DNA of 64,000 nt from Pseudobowmanella zhangzhouensis (GCF_042662685.1 NZ_JBHSYO010000015.1:1-64000); one strand, 5' to 3'; numbered from the stretch's first letter, positions 45,211 through 54,346 are shown. Numbers and translations are program-made. Notes: generated by a model from the sequence alone, not told the origin.

Positions 45211-46353
45211 ATGGTTCATAAAAAATTCACACAGTGGTACCAGGACATTATCGCGATTCCGAGCATCAGTGCCTTTGATGCGCATTTAGACCAGTCAAAT
45301 CTGGCCATCATCGAGTACCTTGCAGAGCGTTTTCAGCAGCTGGGCTTTCATATTGATATTCAGCCGGTGCCGGGTACCCGCCACAAGTTTAATATGCTGG
45401 CCACTGTTGGTTCTGGCGAAGGCGGGCTGTTACTAGCCGGGCATTCGGATACCGTGCCATTTGATGAGGGCCGCTGGAATTCCGATCCGTTTGCACTCAA
45501 GCAGGTTGAACAGCGTTTTTATGGCTTAGGCACCTGCGATATGAAAGGCTTCTTTGCTTTTATTCTCGCCGCTCTCGAAGAGATGCCACTGCATAAACTT
45601 AGAAAGCCACTTTACATTTTGGCCACCGCCGATGAGGAAACCAGCATGGCCGGCGCGCGTTTTTTTGCCAGCCAACAGAAGGTTAAACCGCAGATGGCCA
45701 TTATTGGTGAGCCGACCGAACTCAAGCCCATCTACAAACACAAGGGCCATATGGCTCACCGCATCGATATTGTCGGGCAGGCAGGACATAGCAGCGATCC
45801 AGCCCGCGGGGTAAATGCCATGGAAATCCTGCATGATGCACTGGGTCAGCTATTGCAGGTAAAAGATCAATTACGTCAGCGTAAGGATGACAGTTTCAGC
45901 GTGCCGGAATGCACCCTCAATCTGGGTCACGTGCATGGCGGCGATGGTGAAAACCGCATTTGTGGTCATTGCCATATGACATTCGATGTTCGCCCGTTGC
46001 CCGGTATGCAGGACGACGAAGTCGTTGCGTTACTGGACGAGGCTCTTGCACCGGTGCAACAAAAATGGCCAAATCGATTAACCCGCGATTTTCTGTACCC
46101 CAGTGCGCCAGCGTTTGGCTGTAATAACGAGTATCAGATCATCGAACTGGCAGAGCGCCTGACTGGCTTTTCCGCTGAGCCCGCCAACTATGCCACCGAA
46201 GCGCCGTTTATCAATGCGTTAGGCTGCGATACGTTGGTGCTTGGCCCGGGCAGCATCAAACAGGCCCACCAGCCGGATGAGTTTATTGATCTGCACTATG
46301 TTGATCCCACGGTCAACTTGCTGCGTGGGTTTATTCAGCAGATTTGCCACTGA
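45211..46353 (+). CDS. argE: acetylornithine deacetylase
   Basis: ArgE (380 aa) releases ornithine from N-acetylornithine (M20 metallopeptidase family). Metal ligands are in LLAGHSDTVPFDE and GTCDMKGFFAF, and the catalytic base in TADEETSMAG. The start aligns with E. coli ArgE (IPSISA, LDQSN near the N terminus). No ribosome-binding site precedes ATG 45211; the leader is pure A/T with an ARG box up to the start, so translation may be leaderless or S1-driven. Confidence 0.96.
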   Translation: MVHKKFTQWYQDIIAIPSISAFDAHLDQSNLAIIEYLAERFQQLGFHIDIQPVPGTRHKFNMLATVGSGEGGLLLAGHSDTVPFDEGRWNSDPFALKQVEQRFYGLGTCDMKGFFAFILAALEEMPLHKLRKPLYILATADEETSMAGARFFASQQKVKPQMAIIGEPTELKPIYKHKGHMAHRIDIVGQAGHSSDPARGVNAMEILHDALGQLLQVKDQLRQRKDDSFSVPECTLNLGHVHGGDGENRICGHCHMTFDVRPLPGMQDDEVVALLDEALAPVQQKWPNRLTRDFLYPSAPAFGCNNEYQIIELAERLTGFSAEPANYATEAPFINALGCDTLVLGPGSIKQAHQPDEFIDLHYVDPTVNLLRGFIQQICH

Positions 46354-46472
46354 CAACGTTAGCTGGCGTTGTATAGAACGACATCGCCAGCCTTACCCGC
46401 ATACGTAATGCCGCGTATTCGGCGCGGTTACCGCCAAGGCCATCTGACGGGTTAAATCACCGTTCCAACCAA

Positions 46473-46847
46473 TTAACCAAACATGCCGCTGGCCAATGCT
46501 TTTTGAATACTCAGGGCGCTATCCTTTTTGAGCTCCTTACTCACCACCTGCTCTTCGCCAGAAATGTAAATCTTCAATTCTGCATCCAGATCGAAATGCC
46601 CGGCGGTTTCCACCTTAAAGTGCGTAATGGCTTTGTAAGGAATGGAGTGATACTCGACTTTTTTGCCTGTCAGCCCTTGTTTATCCACCAGAATCAGGCG
46701 CGCAGACGTAAACACAAACATATCGCGGATGACTTTGTAGGCCTGAATAATGGTTTCCGTTTCGCCGAGGATTGGCGCAAACTCGTCCTGAATTTTTGCT
46801 ACATCAATTTCCGACGCATTACCCAGTAGCCCGTCCAGAATTCCCAT
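46473..46847 (-). CDS. bacterial PH-domain protein
   Basis: A 124-residue cytoplasmic protein. ATG 46847 (MGILDGLLGNASEIDV) is chosen over 46910 because GGAGAATATTT precedes it. The fold signature of the bacterial PH domain (bPH_1) is visible: RDMFVFTSARLILVDKQG followed by KKVEYHSIPYKAITHFKVE and a C-terminal helix. Homologues are widespread, oligomeric and of unknown role. It is divergent from pldB. Confidence 0.8.
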   Translation of the reverse strand: MGILDGLLGNASEIDVAKIQDEFAPILGETETIIQAYKVIRDMFVFTSARLILVDKQGLTGKKVEYHSIPYKAITHFKVETAGHFDLDAELKIYISGEEQVVSKELKKDSALSIQKALASGMFG

Positions 46848-46979
46848 AAATATTCTCCGATTGTTGTTATCTGACATTGCAATCCTTGCCAGCAAACGGG
46901 CACAATTCAAGAAAATTTGCTCATCTTATGTTCGAACCGCCTGTACCATCAGGCAAATCGCAGGAATACGGTACACAGC

Positions 46980-47963
46980 ATGGATTACTTTTACAGCGAT
47001 GAAGCAGGCTTATCTGAGCGTTTAACCACACATATCGCGCCCTTTTGGCAGCAACATGTCCGTATTGGTGAATTTCAGGGCGTCGATGGCGTCACCATAG
47101 TGCATGCCCATGTGCTGCACCCTAACCCCATTGGCAGTATTGTGATCAGTGCCGGGCGGGTCGAATCGCTGGTGAAATATCAGGAACTGATTTTCGAACT
47201 GTATCAAAACGGCTACTCGGTTTTTATCCACGATCATCGCGGCCAGGGTCTGTCAGGTCGAATGCATAGCGATCCGCAGCGGGGCTATGTAGCTGACTTC
47301 GATCATTACGTACAGGATATGGCGACGTTTTACGAAACCGTGGTGGCACAACATAGTCAAACCCAGCCTATCCTGCTTGCCCACAGCATGGGCTGCGCCA
47401 TTGGCGCCCTGTATTTATTGCAGTATCCGCAGCATTTCTGCAAAGCCGTGTTCAGTGCGCCTATGTTCGGGATTAAATCTCCTCTGCCACCCTGGCTGGC
47501 AACCAGTGTGATTCATGCCGGCATTACCCTCAATGAGCTGGTATCCCGTAAACCCTGGTATTTCCTGAGCCAAACGCCCTATATTGATGTGCCGTTTGCT
47601 ATCAATACCTTAAGCCACAGTAAGCTGCGCTACAGCCATTTTCGTCAGCAATATCAGCAACAGCCGTCTTTACAACTGGGTGGGGTCACTTATCAATGGC
47701 TGGATGCGGCGGTGGAAGCGATGGATCATGTCGAGCAGCACGCCAGTGAGATACTCACGCCATTACTGGTGCTGCAAGCAGGTGGCGATCATGTGGTCGA
47801 CAACAAAGCGCAGTCACACATCTGTGCACTGTTGCCCCACTGTGACAAGCGAGTCATCAAAGATGCCCGTCATGAACTGATGATGGAAAGTGATGAATAC
47901 CGCCAACCGGCGCTGGCGTTAACTTACGAGTTTATGCGTTTACCTGAGCATCCCGCACAATAG
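46980..47963 (+). CDS. pldB: lysophospholipase L2
   Basis: PldB (327 aa) is an alpha/beta hydrolase that hydrolyses lysophospholipids at the inner membrane. ATG 46980 is chosen over 46917 by alignment with E. coli PldB. The nucleophile elbow is LLAHSMGCA (S136; Ala replaces the usual first Gly), with VVICPGRIES-like ISAGRVESLVKY and HDHRGQGLSGR. The last 32 bp overlap the 3' end of convergent fieF. Confidence 0.9.
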   Translation: MDYFYSDEAGLSERLTTHIAPFWQQHVRIGEFQGVDGVTIVHAHVLHPNPIGSIVISAGRVESLVKYQELIFELYQNGYSVFIHDHRGQGLSGRMHSDPQRGYVADFDHYVQDMATFYETVVAQHSQTQPILLAHSMGCAIGALYLLQYPQHFCKAVFSAPMFGIKSPLPPWLATSVIHAGITLNELVSRKPWYFLSQTPYIDVPFAINTLSHSKLRYSHFRQQYQQQPSLQLGGVTYQWLDAAVEAMDHVEQHASEILTPLLVLQAGGDHVVDNKAQSHICALLPHCDKRVIKDARHELMMESDEYRQPALALTYEFMRLPEHPAQ

Positions 47964-48840
47964 AAATAGGATCCTGATGGATCAGCACGTCCGCTTCAGG
48001 ATACGCACGCATAATCGCTTCTTCTACCGCATCGGTAATGCCATGGGCCTCCAGTAGCGGCATCTTATCGTCCAGTTCCAGATGGAGTTGGACAAATTTA
48101 GTATGCCCGGCCTGACGGGTACGCACCGCATGCACCCCATGTACCCGGGGATGAGCACACACGATGCGCTCAATATCAGCAGTGAACTCCGGTGGCAGTT
48201 CTTTATCCATCAACGCAGCAGCGGATTCCAGCGCAATGTCTTTTGCCCCCCAAATCAAGTACAGGGCGATACCGATAGCGAACCAACCATCCACTGAATA
48301 ATATCCCTGCATGGTTAGCCACAGGGATAACAAAATCGCCAGATTCATCAGCAAATCCGAGCGGTAATGCATAGAGTCGGCTTTAATCGCGACCGAATTC
48401 GTGCGCTGCACGGCAACGATTTGCAGCGCCACCAGCGCCAGGGTAATCACCACACTGGCTATGGTGGCATACACTGCCAGTTCACCGTTATCGATAGGCT
48501 GCGGGTGCTTGAGGCGGTCAATACTGTGCAAAATCAACAACATAGCCGAGCCCATAATAAAGGCTGCCTGAGCCAGACCGGCCAGTGATTCCGCCTTACC
48601 ATGCCCAAAACGATGATCATCATCCGCCGGCAGCAGCGCATAACGCAGCACGAAAAAGTTAATAATCGAGGCGGCCACATCAAATACGGAGTCTGTCAGA
48701 GACGCCAGCATCGCCGCCGAGTCACTCATATACCAGGCAATGGCTTTTATAGTAATCATGCACAGTGCGGCAATCACCGCGGCACTGCTGGCAAGGCGGG
48801 TCCAAAACTGATACTGCTGTCTGTGTGCGCTGGCCGTCAT
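47932..48840 (-). CDS. fieF: cation-efflux transporter FieF (CDF family)
   Basis: FieF (302 aa) exports Zn and Fe ions by proton antiport. ATG 48840 is chosen over 48861 by alignment with E. coli. Six membrane helices are followed by a cytoplasmic metallochaperone-like domain. Site-A residues are in LTDSVFDVAAS (helix 2) and HYRSDLLMN (helix 5), with HRFGHGKAESLA between. It overlaps pldB tail-to-tail. Confidence 0.92.
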   Translation of the reverse strand: MTASAHRQQYQFWTRLASSAAVIAALCMITIKAIAWYMSDSAAMLASLTDSVFDVAASIINFFVLRYALLPADDDHRFGHGKAESLAGLAQAAFIMGSAMLLILHSIDRLKHPQPIDNGELAVYATIASVVITLALVALQIVAVQRTNSVAIKADSMHYRSDLLMNLAILLSLWLTMQGYYSVDGWFAIGIALYLIWGAKDIALESAAALMDKELPPEFTADIERIVCAHPRVHGVHAVRTRQAGHTKFVQLHLELDDKMPLLEAHGITDAVEEAIMRAYPEADVLIHQDPISIVRDAQVNA

Positions 48841-48959
48841 GAAAAACCTATTAAAAATCAATTAACTTGTAAAATTGGCCAGCCAGTATAACGGCAAGCT
48901 GGGTTCGCTTCATCCGATTTGCTATGCTTGCCGGCAATTTCACTTAGTTATTTTTCTGC

Positions 48960-49424
48960 ATGCTCGATATCGTTTTGTACCAACCGGAAATTCCACCCAA
49001 TACCGGCAATATTATTCGTTTATGTGCCAATACGGGTTTCAGACTACACCTGATCGAGCCGTTGGGTTTCGACTGGGATGACAAGCGCGTGCGGCGCGCT
49101 GGCCTGGATTACCACGAATTTGCCGATGTGAAACGCTACGCCGATCTGGACGCCTTTCTTGCTGATATAAAACCGACTCGCTTGTTCGCCTGTACCACCA
49201 AAGGTAAAGCCTATTTTACTGAGGTAAGCTTCGCCCCCGGCGATGCCTTATTGTTTGGTCCGGAAACCCGCGGTTTACCCGCCGATATCATTGAAAGCCT
49301 GCCGATGCCGCAACGCTTGCGCATCCCGATGCGCCCGGACAGCCGCAGTATGAATTTATCCAATGCTGTCTCGGTGTTTGTGTATGAAGCCTGGCGACAA
49401 ATGGGTTTTGATGGCGCGGTGTAA
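48960..49424 (+). CDS. trmL: tRNA (cytidine/uridine-34 2'-O)-methyltransferase
   Basis: TrmL (154 aa) methylates the wobble ribose of leucine tRNAs. This minimal SpoU-family knot protein is almost identical in motifs to E. coli TrmL: YQPEIPPNTGNIIRLCANTG, LLFGPETRGLP and IPMRPDSRSMNLSNAVS. It is a single gene, promoter not identified. Confidence 0.96.
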   Translation: MLDIVLYQPEIPPNTGNIIRLCANTGFRLHLIEPLGFDWDDKRVRRAGLDYHEFADVKRYADLDAFLADIKPTRLFACTTKGKAYFTEVSFAPGDALLFGPETRGLPADIIESLPMPQRLRIPMRPDSRSMNLSNAVSVFVYEAWRQMGFDGAV

Positions 49425-49499
49425 TGCAGTCATTGTAGAGTGCGCCGCCTATCTGTTAGCGTAAATGTTTAGTCATTCAAATTATGTAAGGAATCAGGG

Positions 49500-49937
49500 A
49501 TGCATCCTCATCGAAATGCCATTGCTTTTGGCAGCCTCGTATTTTTAGTTGTCACATTTATTCTCCTTATCATTGCAGCCCTGTGGGCATGGCCAAAATA
49601 CAAAGTTTACAAACAAGAAATGGATGGCATCGCAGCGCTGCGAGAGGCCGAGTGGAGCAAACAAATATTGATCGAAGAGGCTAAAGCGCGAGAACAAGCT
49701 GCGCTGATGCAAGCAAAAGCAAAAGTTACTTTGGCGCAGGCTGAAGGTCAGGCAGAAATTGAGCGGGCAAAAGCGACTGCGGAAGCAAATCGCATTATTG
49801 GTGATTCATTGAAGAACAACGATGCTTATCTTCGCTACTTGTGGATCATGGGGTTACAAGATGAGTCTGGTGAGAGAATTTATATTCCCACTGAAGCCGG
49901 GTTACCCATCCTGGGAGCAGGAAAAGCAGGTAAATAG
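49500..49937 (+). CDS. membrane-anchored coiled-coil protein resembling an SPFH C-terminal tail
   Basis: A 145-residue protein that I do not recognise by name. One membrane helix (about 10-30) is followed by a charged coiled coil (about 38-108) rich in Ala, Glu and Lys, then a LRYLWIMGL segment and a Gly-rich end. The LAQAEGQAEIERAKATAEAN stretch and what follows closely resemble the tails of prohibitin/HflC-type SPFH proteins, but no SPFH domain is present. The start follows AAGGAAT. It lies 5 bp before the next gene, so the two form an operon. Confidence 0.7.
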   Translation: MHPHRNAIAFGSLVFLVVTFILLIIAALWAWPKYKVYKQEMDGIAALREAEWSKQILIEEAKAREQAALMQAKAKVTLAQAEGQAEIERAKATAEANRIIGDSLKNNDAYLRYLWIMGLQDESGERIYIPTEAGLPILGAGKAGK

Positions 49938-49942
49938 CAGCA

Positions 49943-50413
49943 ATGGCTATCTGGCATGAACTTTACGATATCTTTGCCCGTGAACGGCAACACAGACTGT
50001 CTGCCAATGCAGAACGTGAAGCGCTGGTGTTTGAAATTAATCAGAATCTGGCCACGCTGGCTGACGCCCTGTCCGCACATGCCCCAAGCGGGGTCACATC
50101 GGGTCTAAGCCTCGCTCCGCTGTTACATGCTGCGTTTGATCAATTTCGTCAGTCCGGTCGCTCGCTTAACACGCTGCAAAGCAAAAAACTGAGTCGTAAA
50201 ATTTACGCTAACTATGCGGAATTTGAACGATATGACGGGCAGGATACCCGTAGCCTGATCAACAACGCCTATTTGCGTGTTCACCGCCTCAATAGCCTGC
50301 TGAAACAATCCACATCCAATGACCTGAGTCGCCGGGCACAGAGTCTGTTTAGATTTTTAATGCTGCTTAACGCGCATATTCAGCAGCAGCCACTCAAACA
50401 AAAAGGGCGGTAA
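49943..50413 (+). CDS. helical cytoplasmic protein of unknown function
   Basis: A 156-residue protein with no signal peptide, mostly predicted helix and basic. No motif is recognised. It follows the SPFH-tail-like gene by 5 bp (SD within that gene's 3' end) and ends inside a terminator hairpin, so the pair is likely cotranscribed and may act together. Confidence 0.65.
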   Translation: MAIWHELYDIFARERQHRLSANAEREALVFEINQNLATLADALSAHAPSGVTSGLSLAPLLHAAFDQFRQSGRSLNTLQSKKLSRKIYANYAEFERYDGQDTRSLINNAYLRVHRLNSLLKQSTSNDLSRRAQSLFRFLMLLNAHIQQQPLKQKGR

Positions 50414-50426
50414 ACACCGCCCTTTC
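50403..50426. terminator. bidirectional terminator between the 49943 gene and the cpxP-like gene
   Basis: AAAGGGCGGT / ACCGCCCTTT with an AAAC loop, a perfect 10-bp stem. The minus-strand T-run (five) is better than the plus-strand one. Confidence 0.8.
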
Positions 50427-50427
50427 G

Positions 50428-51231
50428 TTAATGACCCCGTCCTTCACGGTGTCCCCTTTCCTGCCACATTTCACGACGCTCGTGCTGCCTGTCCTGCATT
50501 TGCGCCCTCTGCTGGGGTGTTAATATCTGCAAGGTCGCATAGCGCTGTTTGGCCATTTCTACCCCAGCTTCAACAAACCCTGGCTGATACTGGGCATACA
50601 GGGCATCCCATCCAGCCTGACTAAAGTTGCCGCTGGTAATTAATGCCTGCTCAGCGGTGTGAAACGCCTGCATCTGCGCACGATTTGCCTGCATACGCTC
50701 ACGCTGCTGCTGTTGCAATGTATCCAATTCAGCCTGCTGTGCATCGGTCAACGCTAACCCTTTTTGCCATTTGGGTTCTCGCTCTGGGCGATCCGCCATG
50801 CTCTGCTGACGATCGTTGCGCTTGACTGCCATGATGGCCAATAAGGCTTCACGCTGATCAGCATCCAATACTGCATACAAGTTCGCCTGACGCTCTACCC
50901 GTTGCCATTTTTTGTCCTTTGCCAGCGTTTCACGCTGCTCTACTAACTGCGTGACTTTCGCTTCATTAAAGGTTTCACTGTCAAGCACATTGGCCATTTC
51001 TTGCATGATTTCGCGCATGGCCTGCCGGTCTTCACCACGCTCACCGCGCATCGCTTTACGTTCTGCCTGCATACTTTCACGCAACTGTTGTTTTTGCTCG
51101 GTGGACAAATTTAATTGCTCCAGCACGTCACGCATTTCTTCACCCGGGCGCTTACCGTCGTGGGCAACAACATTGAATGCCATCGCACCGATTACTGTGC
51201 TCATGACTAACGCTAATACTGATTTTCTCAT
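50428..51231 (-). CDS. Spy/CpxP-family periplasmic stress protein
   Basis: A 267-residue exported protein with a signal peptide (cleavage near residue 23, VVA-HD). The Gln/Glu/Arg/Met-rich helical body contains repeated LTxxQ-type motifs (LSTEQKQQLR, LALTDAQQAE, LTPQQRAQM). It is larger than E. coli CpxP (about 166 aa) and looks like an internal duplication of the LTxxQ module. Divergent from cpxRA with a CpxR box between, it is probably the CpxP-type chaperone and feedback inhibitor. Confidence 0.8.
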   Translation of the reverse strand: MRKSVLALVMSTVIGAMAFNVVAHDGKRPGEEMRDVLEQLNLSTEQKQQLRESMQAERKAMRGERGEDRQAMREIMQEMANVLDSETFNEAKVTQLVEQRETLAKDKKWQRVERQANLYAVLDADQREALLAIMAVKRNDRQQSMADRPEREPKWQKGLALTDAQQAELDTLQQQQRERMQANRAQMQAFHTAEQALITSGNFSQAGWDALYAQYQPGFVEAGVEMAKQRYATLQILTPQQRAQMQDRQHERREMWQERGHREGRGH

Positions 51232-51296
51232 GGGGGTTCTCCGTTTTGGTTCAAATCTATACTAGCGAACTGATTGCAAAGTAACGCAAAGGCCGT

Positions 51297-51312
51297 GTAA
51301 AGCTTGTGTAAA
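51297..51312. promoter_or_regulatory. CpxR-binding box between cpxP-like gene and cpxR
   Basis: Two direct GTAAA repeats (51297-51301 and 51308-51312) with a 6-bp spacer match the CpxR consensus GTAAA-N4-8-GTAAA. The site is about 65 bp from each divergent start codon, so it may control both cpxRA and the cpxP-like gene. Confidence 0.75.
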
Positions 51313-51375
51313 GACAGATTGATTAAGCTATTTCACCCACCGGTTACGCGTTAGGATAGGCATCAAGGAGAGCGT

Positions 51376-52068
51376 ATGGCCTACCAAATCTTATTAATTG
51401 ATGATGATCGCGAACTGGCTGCGCTAGTCATTGAGTTTCTTAGCCCACAGGGATATCAGCTCACCCATGCTGAAGACGGTGAACTCGGCCTGAGAATGGC
51501 ACGTGCACAACACTATGACCTGATTTTATTGGATGTCATGATGCCAAAGCTGGATGGCTTTGACGTACTGCGGCAATTGCGTCCGGCGGTGCTCACGCCC
51601 GTGCTGATGCTGACAGCCCGCGGTGATGACCTGGACCGTATTCTGGGTTTAGAAATGGGGGCCGATGATTATTTACCTAAGCCCTTTAATCCACGTGAGC
51701 TGGCCGCGCGCATTAAAGCCTTACTGCGTCGTGAGGCACTGTTAACTCAGGCTCACTCTCAGCGCGTACTAAATAGCCCGTCTGTCAGCCTGGATCCGGG
51801 TCGTCAATTTGTCAGTTGTGCCAATCAGCCCGTGGTGTTGACCGGTACCGAATTTGCAACCCTGCAATTACTGATGCAGCGCGCCGGAACACTTGTCAGC
51901 AAAGAAGACATCAGTGAGCAGGTGCTCGGGCGTAAGCTCGCCGCGTTCGATCGCAGTATCGATATGCATATCAGCAACTTACGTAAAAAGCTTAGCGATA
52001 TTCAGGACGCCGAATTAATCCGCACCGTGCGCGGCGCCGGCTATTTATTTCTGGAGTCGGTGCAATGA
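51376..52068 (+). CDS. cpxR: envelope-stress response regulator CpxR
   Basis: An OmpR/PhoB-type response regulator of 230 aa. Receiver domain with D53 phosphoacceptor (LLDVMMPK), acidic D10/D11 and K102 (LPKPFN), then a winged-helix DNA-binding domain (about 130-228). Coupled to cpxA by a 4-bp overlap. The divergent cpxP-like gene and the GTAAA box support CpxR over other family members. Confidence 0.88.
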   Translation: MAYQILLIDDDRELAALVIEFLSPQGYQLTHAEDGELGLRMARAQHYDLILLDVMMPKLDGFDVLRQLRPAVLTPVLMLTARGDDLDRILGLEMGADDYLPKPFNPRELAARIKALLRREALLTQAHSQRVLNSPSVSLDPGRQFVSCANQPVVLTGTEFATLQLLMQRAGTLVSKEDISEQVLGRKLAAFDRSIDMHISNLRKKLSDIQDAELIRTVRGAGYLFLESVQ

Positions 52069-53471
52069 ACTGGTTGAGCAGGCTCAACCCGGCTAACCAT
52101 TTATTCGGGCGAATTTTCCTGTGGTTCTGGATCACCTTGATTTTAGTTGTGACCGTCACCGCCTTCGCCACCCGAGAGATCGCCCGCAATCAGGAAGGCA
52201 GCCTGAGCGAACTCAATGAGAGTCAGGAACACTGGCTGGAAGAAAATCAGCGCCTGCTGGCAAGGCTACCTGCGCTGCTCGAACAATCCCGTGATTTAGC
52301 CGCAGCGCTGGATCGTCTGAGTAAGCGCAATCGTCAGCTGATCGTATTGGTTCGCCAGCGGGATAATGCCCTGATTAGCCCAGTGCCCGCGCGCGAGCTT
52401 GGAGACAGTAAAGCGTTCGCACGTGCCAGTGCCAGTGATGAAGCCGTAATGCTGCATATTCGCCATTTTGAATTTATTGGCCCAATCAACAAAATTACTT
52501 ACAACGGTGACACCTATAGCCTGTTTTTGGGACGCATGGCACGTCCCAACCCGTTGCGGGAATTCCGCGAGCAATATCCGCTGGCATTACTCACACTGGC
52601 GTTAATACTCAGTGCCGTGCCGTGCTTTTTGCTCGCCCGGTCCTTGGTTAAACCCTTAACCGCATTGGGACGCCACGCGCGACAGATGGGTGCGGGAAAT
52701 TTACAATCCAAGGATCTGCACACCGCACTACGGGGGGATGAAATCGGTCAATTGGCGCGGGAATTTAATCAAATGGCCACCCATCTGGAAGATATGCTCG
52801 AACGTCAGAAACGCATGTTATCGGATATCTCCCACGAATTACGCTCACCACTGACCCGCATGCAAGTTGCGGTAGCGCTGGCGGAGAATGAATTTGGTGA
52901 GGACCATCCCCTGTGTAAACGGATCAGCAAAGAGGCTGGGCAATTGGATACCATGCTGGGACAGCTGCTTGCACTAGCGCGACTGGAAAGTCAGCAATCC
53001 CAGCGATACAGCCATTTCCAAACCAGCGACATACTCAGCCAAATAGTCCAGGATGCTGAATTTGAAGCGAGCGCTGTAAATAAACACTTGATATCTGAAT
53101 TCGGTGATAGCGCGCCCTTGTATGGCGATGCTCAGCTGATTGCCAGCGCGCTCGAAAATATTCTGCGCAATGGCATCAAATACGCCAAACAAAGCATCGC
53201 CGTGCATGCCAATCTACCGGATGACCAATCCTGGCAACTTGTCATCGAAGACGATGGGCCGGGCGTAGCCGAAGAGCACCTGACAAAATTATTTACGCCG
53301 TTTTACCGTACCAGTGAGGCGCGGGATCGTGACTCCGGTGGCGTAGGGTTAGGATTAGCCATCGCCGCGCGCGCTATTCACGCCAATGGTGGTAATATCA
53401 GCGCCATGCGCAGCACCGAATATGGTGGGCTGCGCATTGAAGTGACGTTGCCATTACATCCCGTCAGCTAA
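52065..53471 (+). CDS. cpxA: envelope-stress sensor histidine kinase CpxA
   Basis: A 468-residue inner-membrane kinase. Two helices (about 15-34 and 172-191) flank a periplasmic sensor of about 135 residues, followed by HAMP (about 192-245), dimerisation domain with H257 (SDISHELRSPLTRM) and ATPase domain with N box (ENILRNGIKYA), G1 (EDDGPGV) and G2 (GGVGLGLAI). It overlaps cpxR by 4 bp. Confidence 0.88.
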   Translation: MNWLSRLNPANHLFGRIFLWFWITLILVVTVTAFATREIARNQEGSLSELNESQEHWLEENQRLLARLPALLEQSRDLAAALDRLSKRNRQLIVLVRQRDNALISPVPARELGDSKAFARASASDEAVMLHIRHFEFIGPINKITYNGDTYSLFLGRMARPNPLREFREQYPLALLTLALILSAVPCFLLARSLVKPLTALGRHARQMGAGNLQSKDLHTALRGDEIGQLAREFNQMATHLEDMLERQKRMLSDISHELRSPLTRMQVAVALAENEFGEDHPLCKRISKEAGQLDTMLGQLLALARLESQQSQRYSHFQTSDILSQIVQDAEFEASAVNKHLISEFGDSAPLYGDAQLIASALENILRNGIKYAKQSIAVHANLPDDQSWQLVIEDDGPGVAEEHLTKLFTPFYRTSEARDRDSGGVGLGLAIAARAIHANGGNISAMRSTEYGGLRIEVTLPLHPVS

Positions 53472-53495
53472 ATAAAAACATGATCTGACCCCGCA

Positions 53496-53523
53496 AAAAT
53501 CCACGTCCGGCGTGGATTTTTTC
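53496..53523 (+). terminator. terminator after cpxA
   Basis: AAAAATCCACG / CGTGGATTTTTT with a TCCGG loop, starting about 25 bp past the cpxA stop, followed by a T-run. Confidence 0.9.
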
Positions 53524-53581
53524 GTCATAGCCCCGTATTCTTGCATGCCTTAGCAGCCCTTGTTCGTGTGGAGAAAAAACA

Positions 53582-54331
53582 ATGTACAAATTGGTGTTAG
53601 TACGCCACGGTGAAAGCCAATGGAATCTGGAAAACCGCTTTACTGGCTGGCATGACGTAGACCTGACTGAATCAGGTGTCGCGCAAGCCAAAAATGCTGG
53701 TCGTTTACTTAAAGAAGCGGGCTTTGAATTTGATCAGGCTTACTCCTCAGTGCTGGTACGTGCCATTCGTACACTGAACATTATCACCGAAGAAATGGGC
53801 CAGATGTGGTTGCCGGTCGAACGTCACTGGCGTTTGAATGAGCGTCATTATGGTGCGCTGACTGGTTTGGACAAAGCCGAAACAGCGGCCAAACATGGCG
53901 ACGAGCAGGTTAAAGTCTGGCGTCGCAGCTTTGATATTCCACCTCCGGCCGTTGACGAGAGCAGCGAACATTTCCCAGGCCATGATCGTCGTTACAAAGG
54001 CATCGACCCACGCGCCCTGCCTAAAGCAGAGTCTCTGGCACTGACCATCGACCGCGTACTGCCATACTGGCATGACGTCATCAGCCCGGCAATTCAGGCT
54101 AACAAGCGCGTCATCATAGCCGCCCACGGCAACAGCTTACGCGCTCTGGTGAAATATCTGGATAACATGAGCAACGAGGAAATCCTTGAGCTGAATATCC
54201 CAACCGGCGTACCACTGGTTTATGAACTGGACAAAGATCTGAAGCCCATCAGCAAAGAATATTTAGGCGACGCAGCACAAATCAAAGCCATGATGGATGC
54301 GGTTGCTAAACAGGGTCAGGCGAAAAAATAA
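53582..54331 (+). CDS. gpmA: 2,3-bisphosphoglycerate-dependent phosphoglycerate mutase
   Basis: GpmA (249 aa) interconverts 2- and 3-phosphoglycerate in glycolysis. The phosphohistidine motif is VRHGESQWNLENRFTGW (H9), the second histidine motif is AAHGNSLRALVKYL, and the acid residue lies in LNERHYG. Full-length dPGM type. It is a single-gene unit between two terminators. Confidence 0.97.
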   Translation: MYKLVLVRHGESQWNLENRFTGWHDVDLTESGVAQAKNAGRLLKEAGFEFDQAYSSVLVRAIRTLNIITEEMGQMWLPVERHWRLNERHYGALTGLDKAETAAKHGDEQVKVWRRSFDIPPPAVDESSEHFPGHDRRYKGIDPRALPKAESLALTIDRVLPYWHDVISPAIQANKRVIIAAHGNSLRALVKYLDNMSNEEILELNIPTGVPLVYELDKDLKPISKEYLGDAAQIKAMMDAVAKQGQAKK

Positions 54332-54346
54332 GCCCTGCACAATTGG

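Noticed and set aside
45215..45229. Third ARG box inside the argE start (TTCAT-AAAAA-ATTCA)
   Set aside because: The spacer is five instead of four bases and it falls out of 21-bp phase with the two good boxes.
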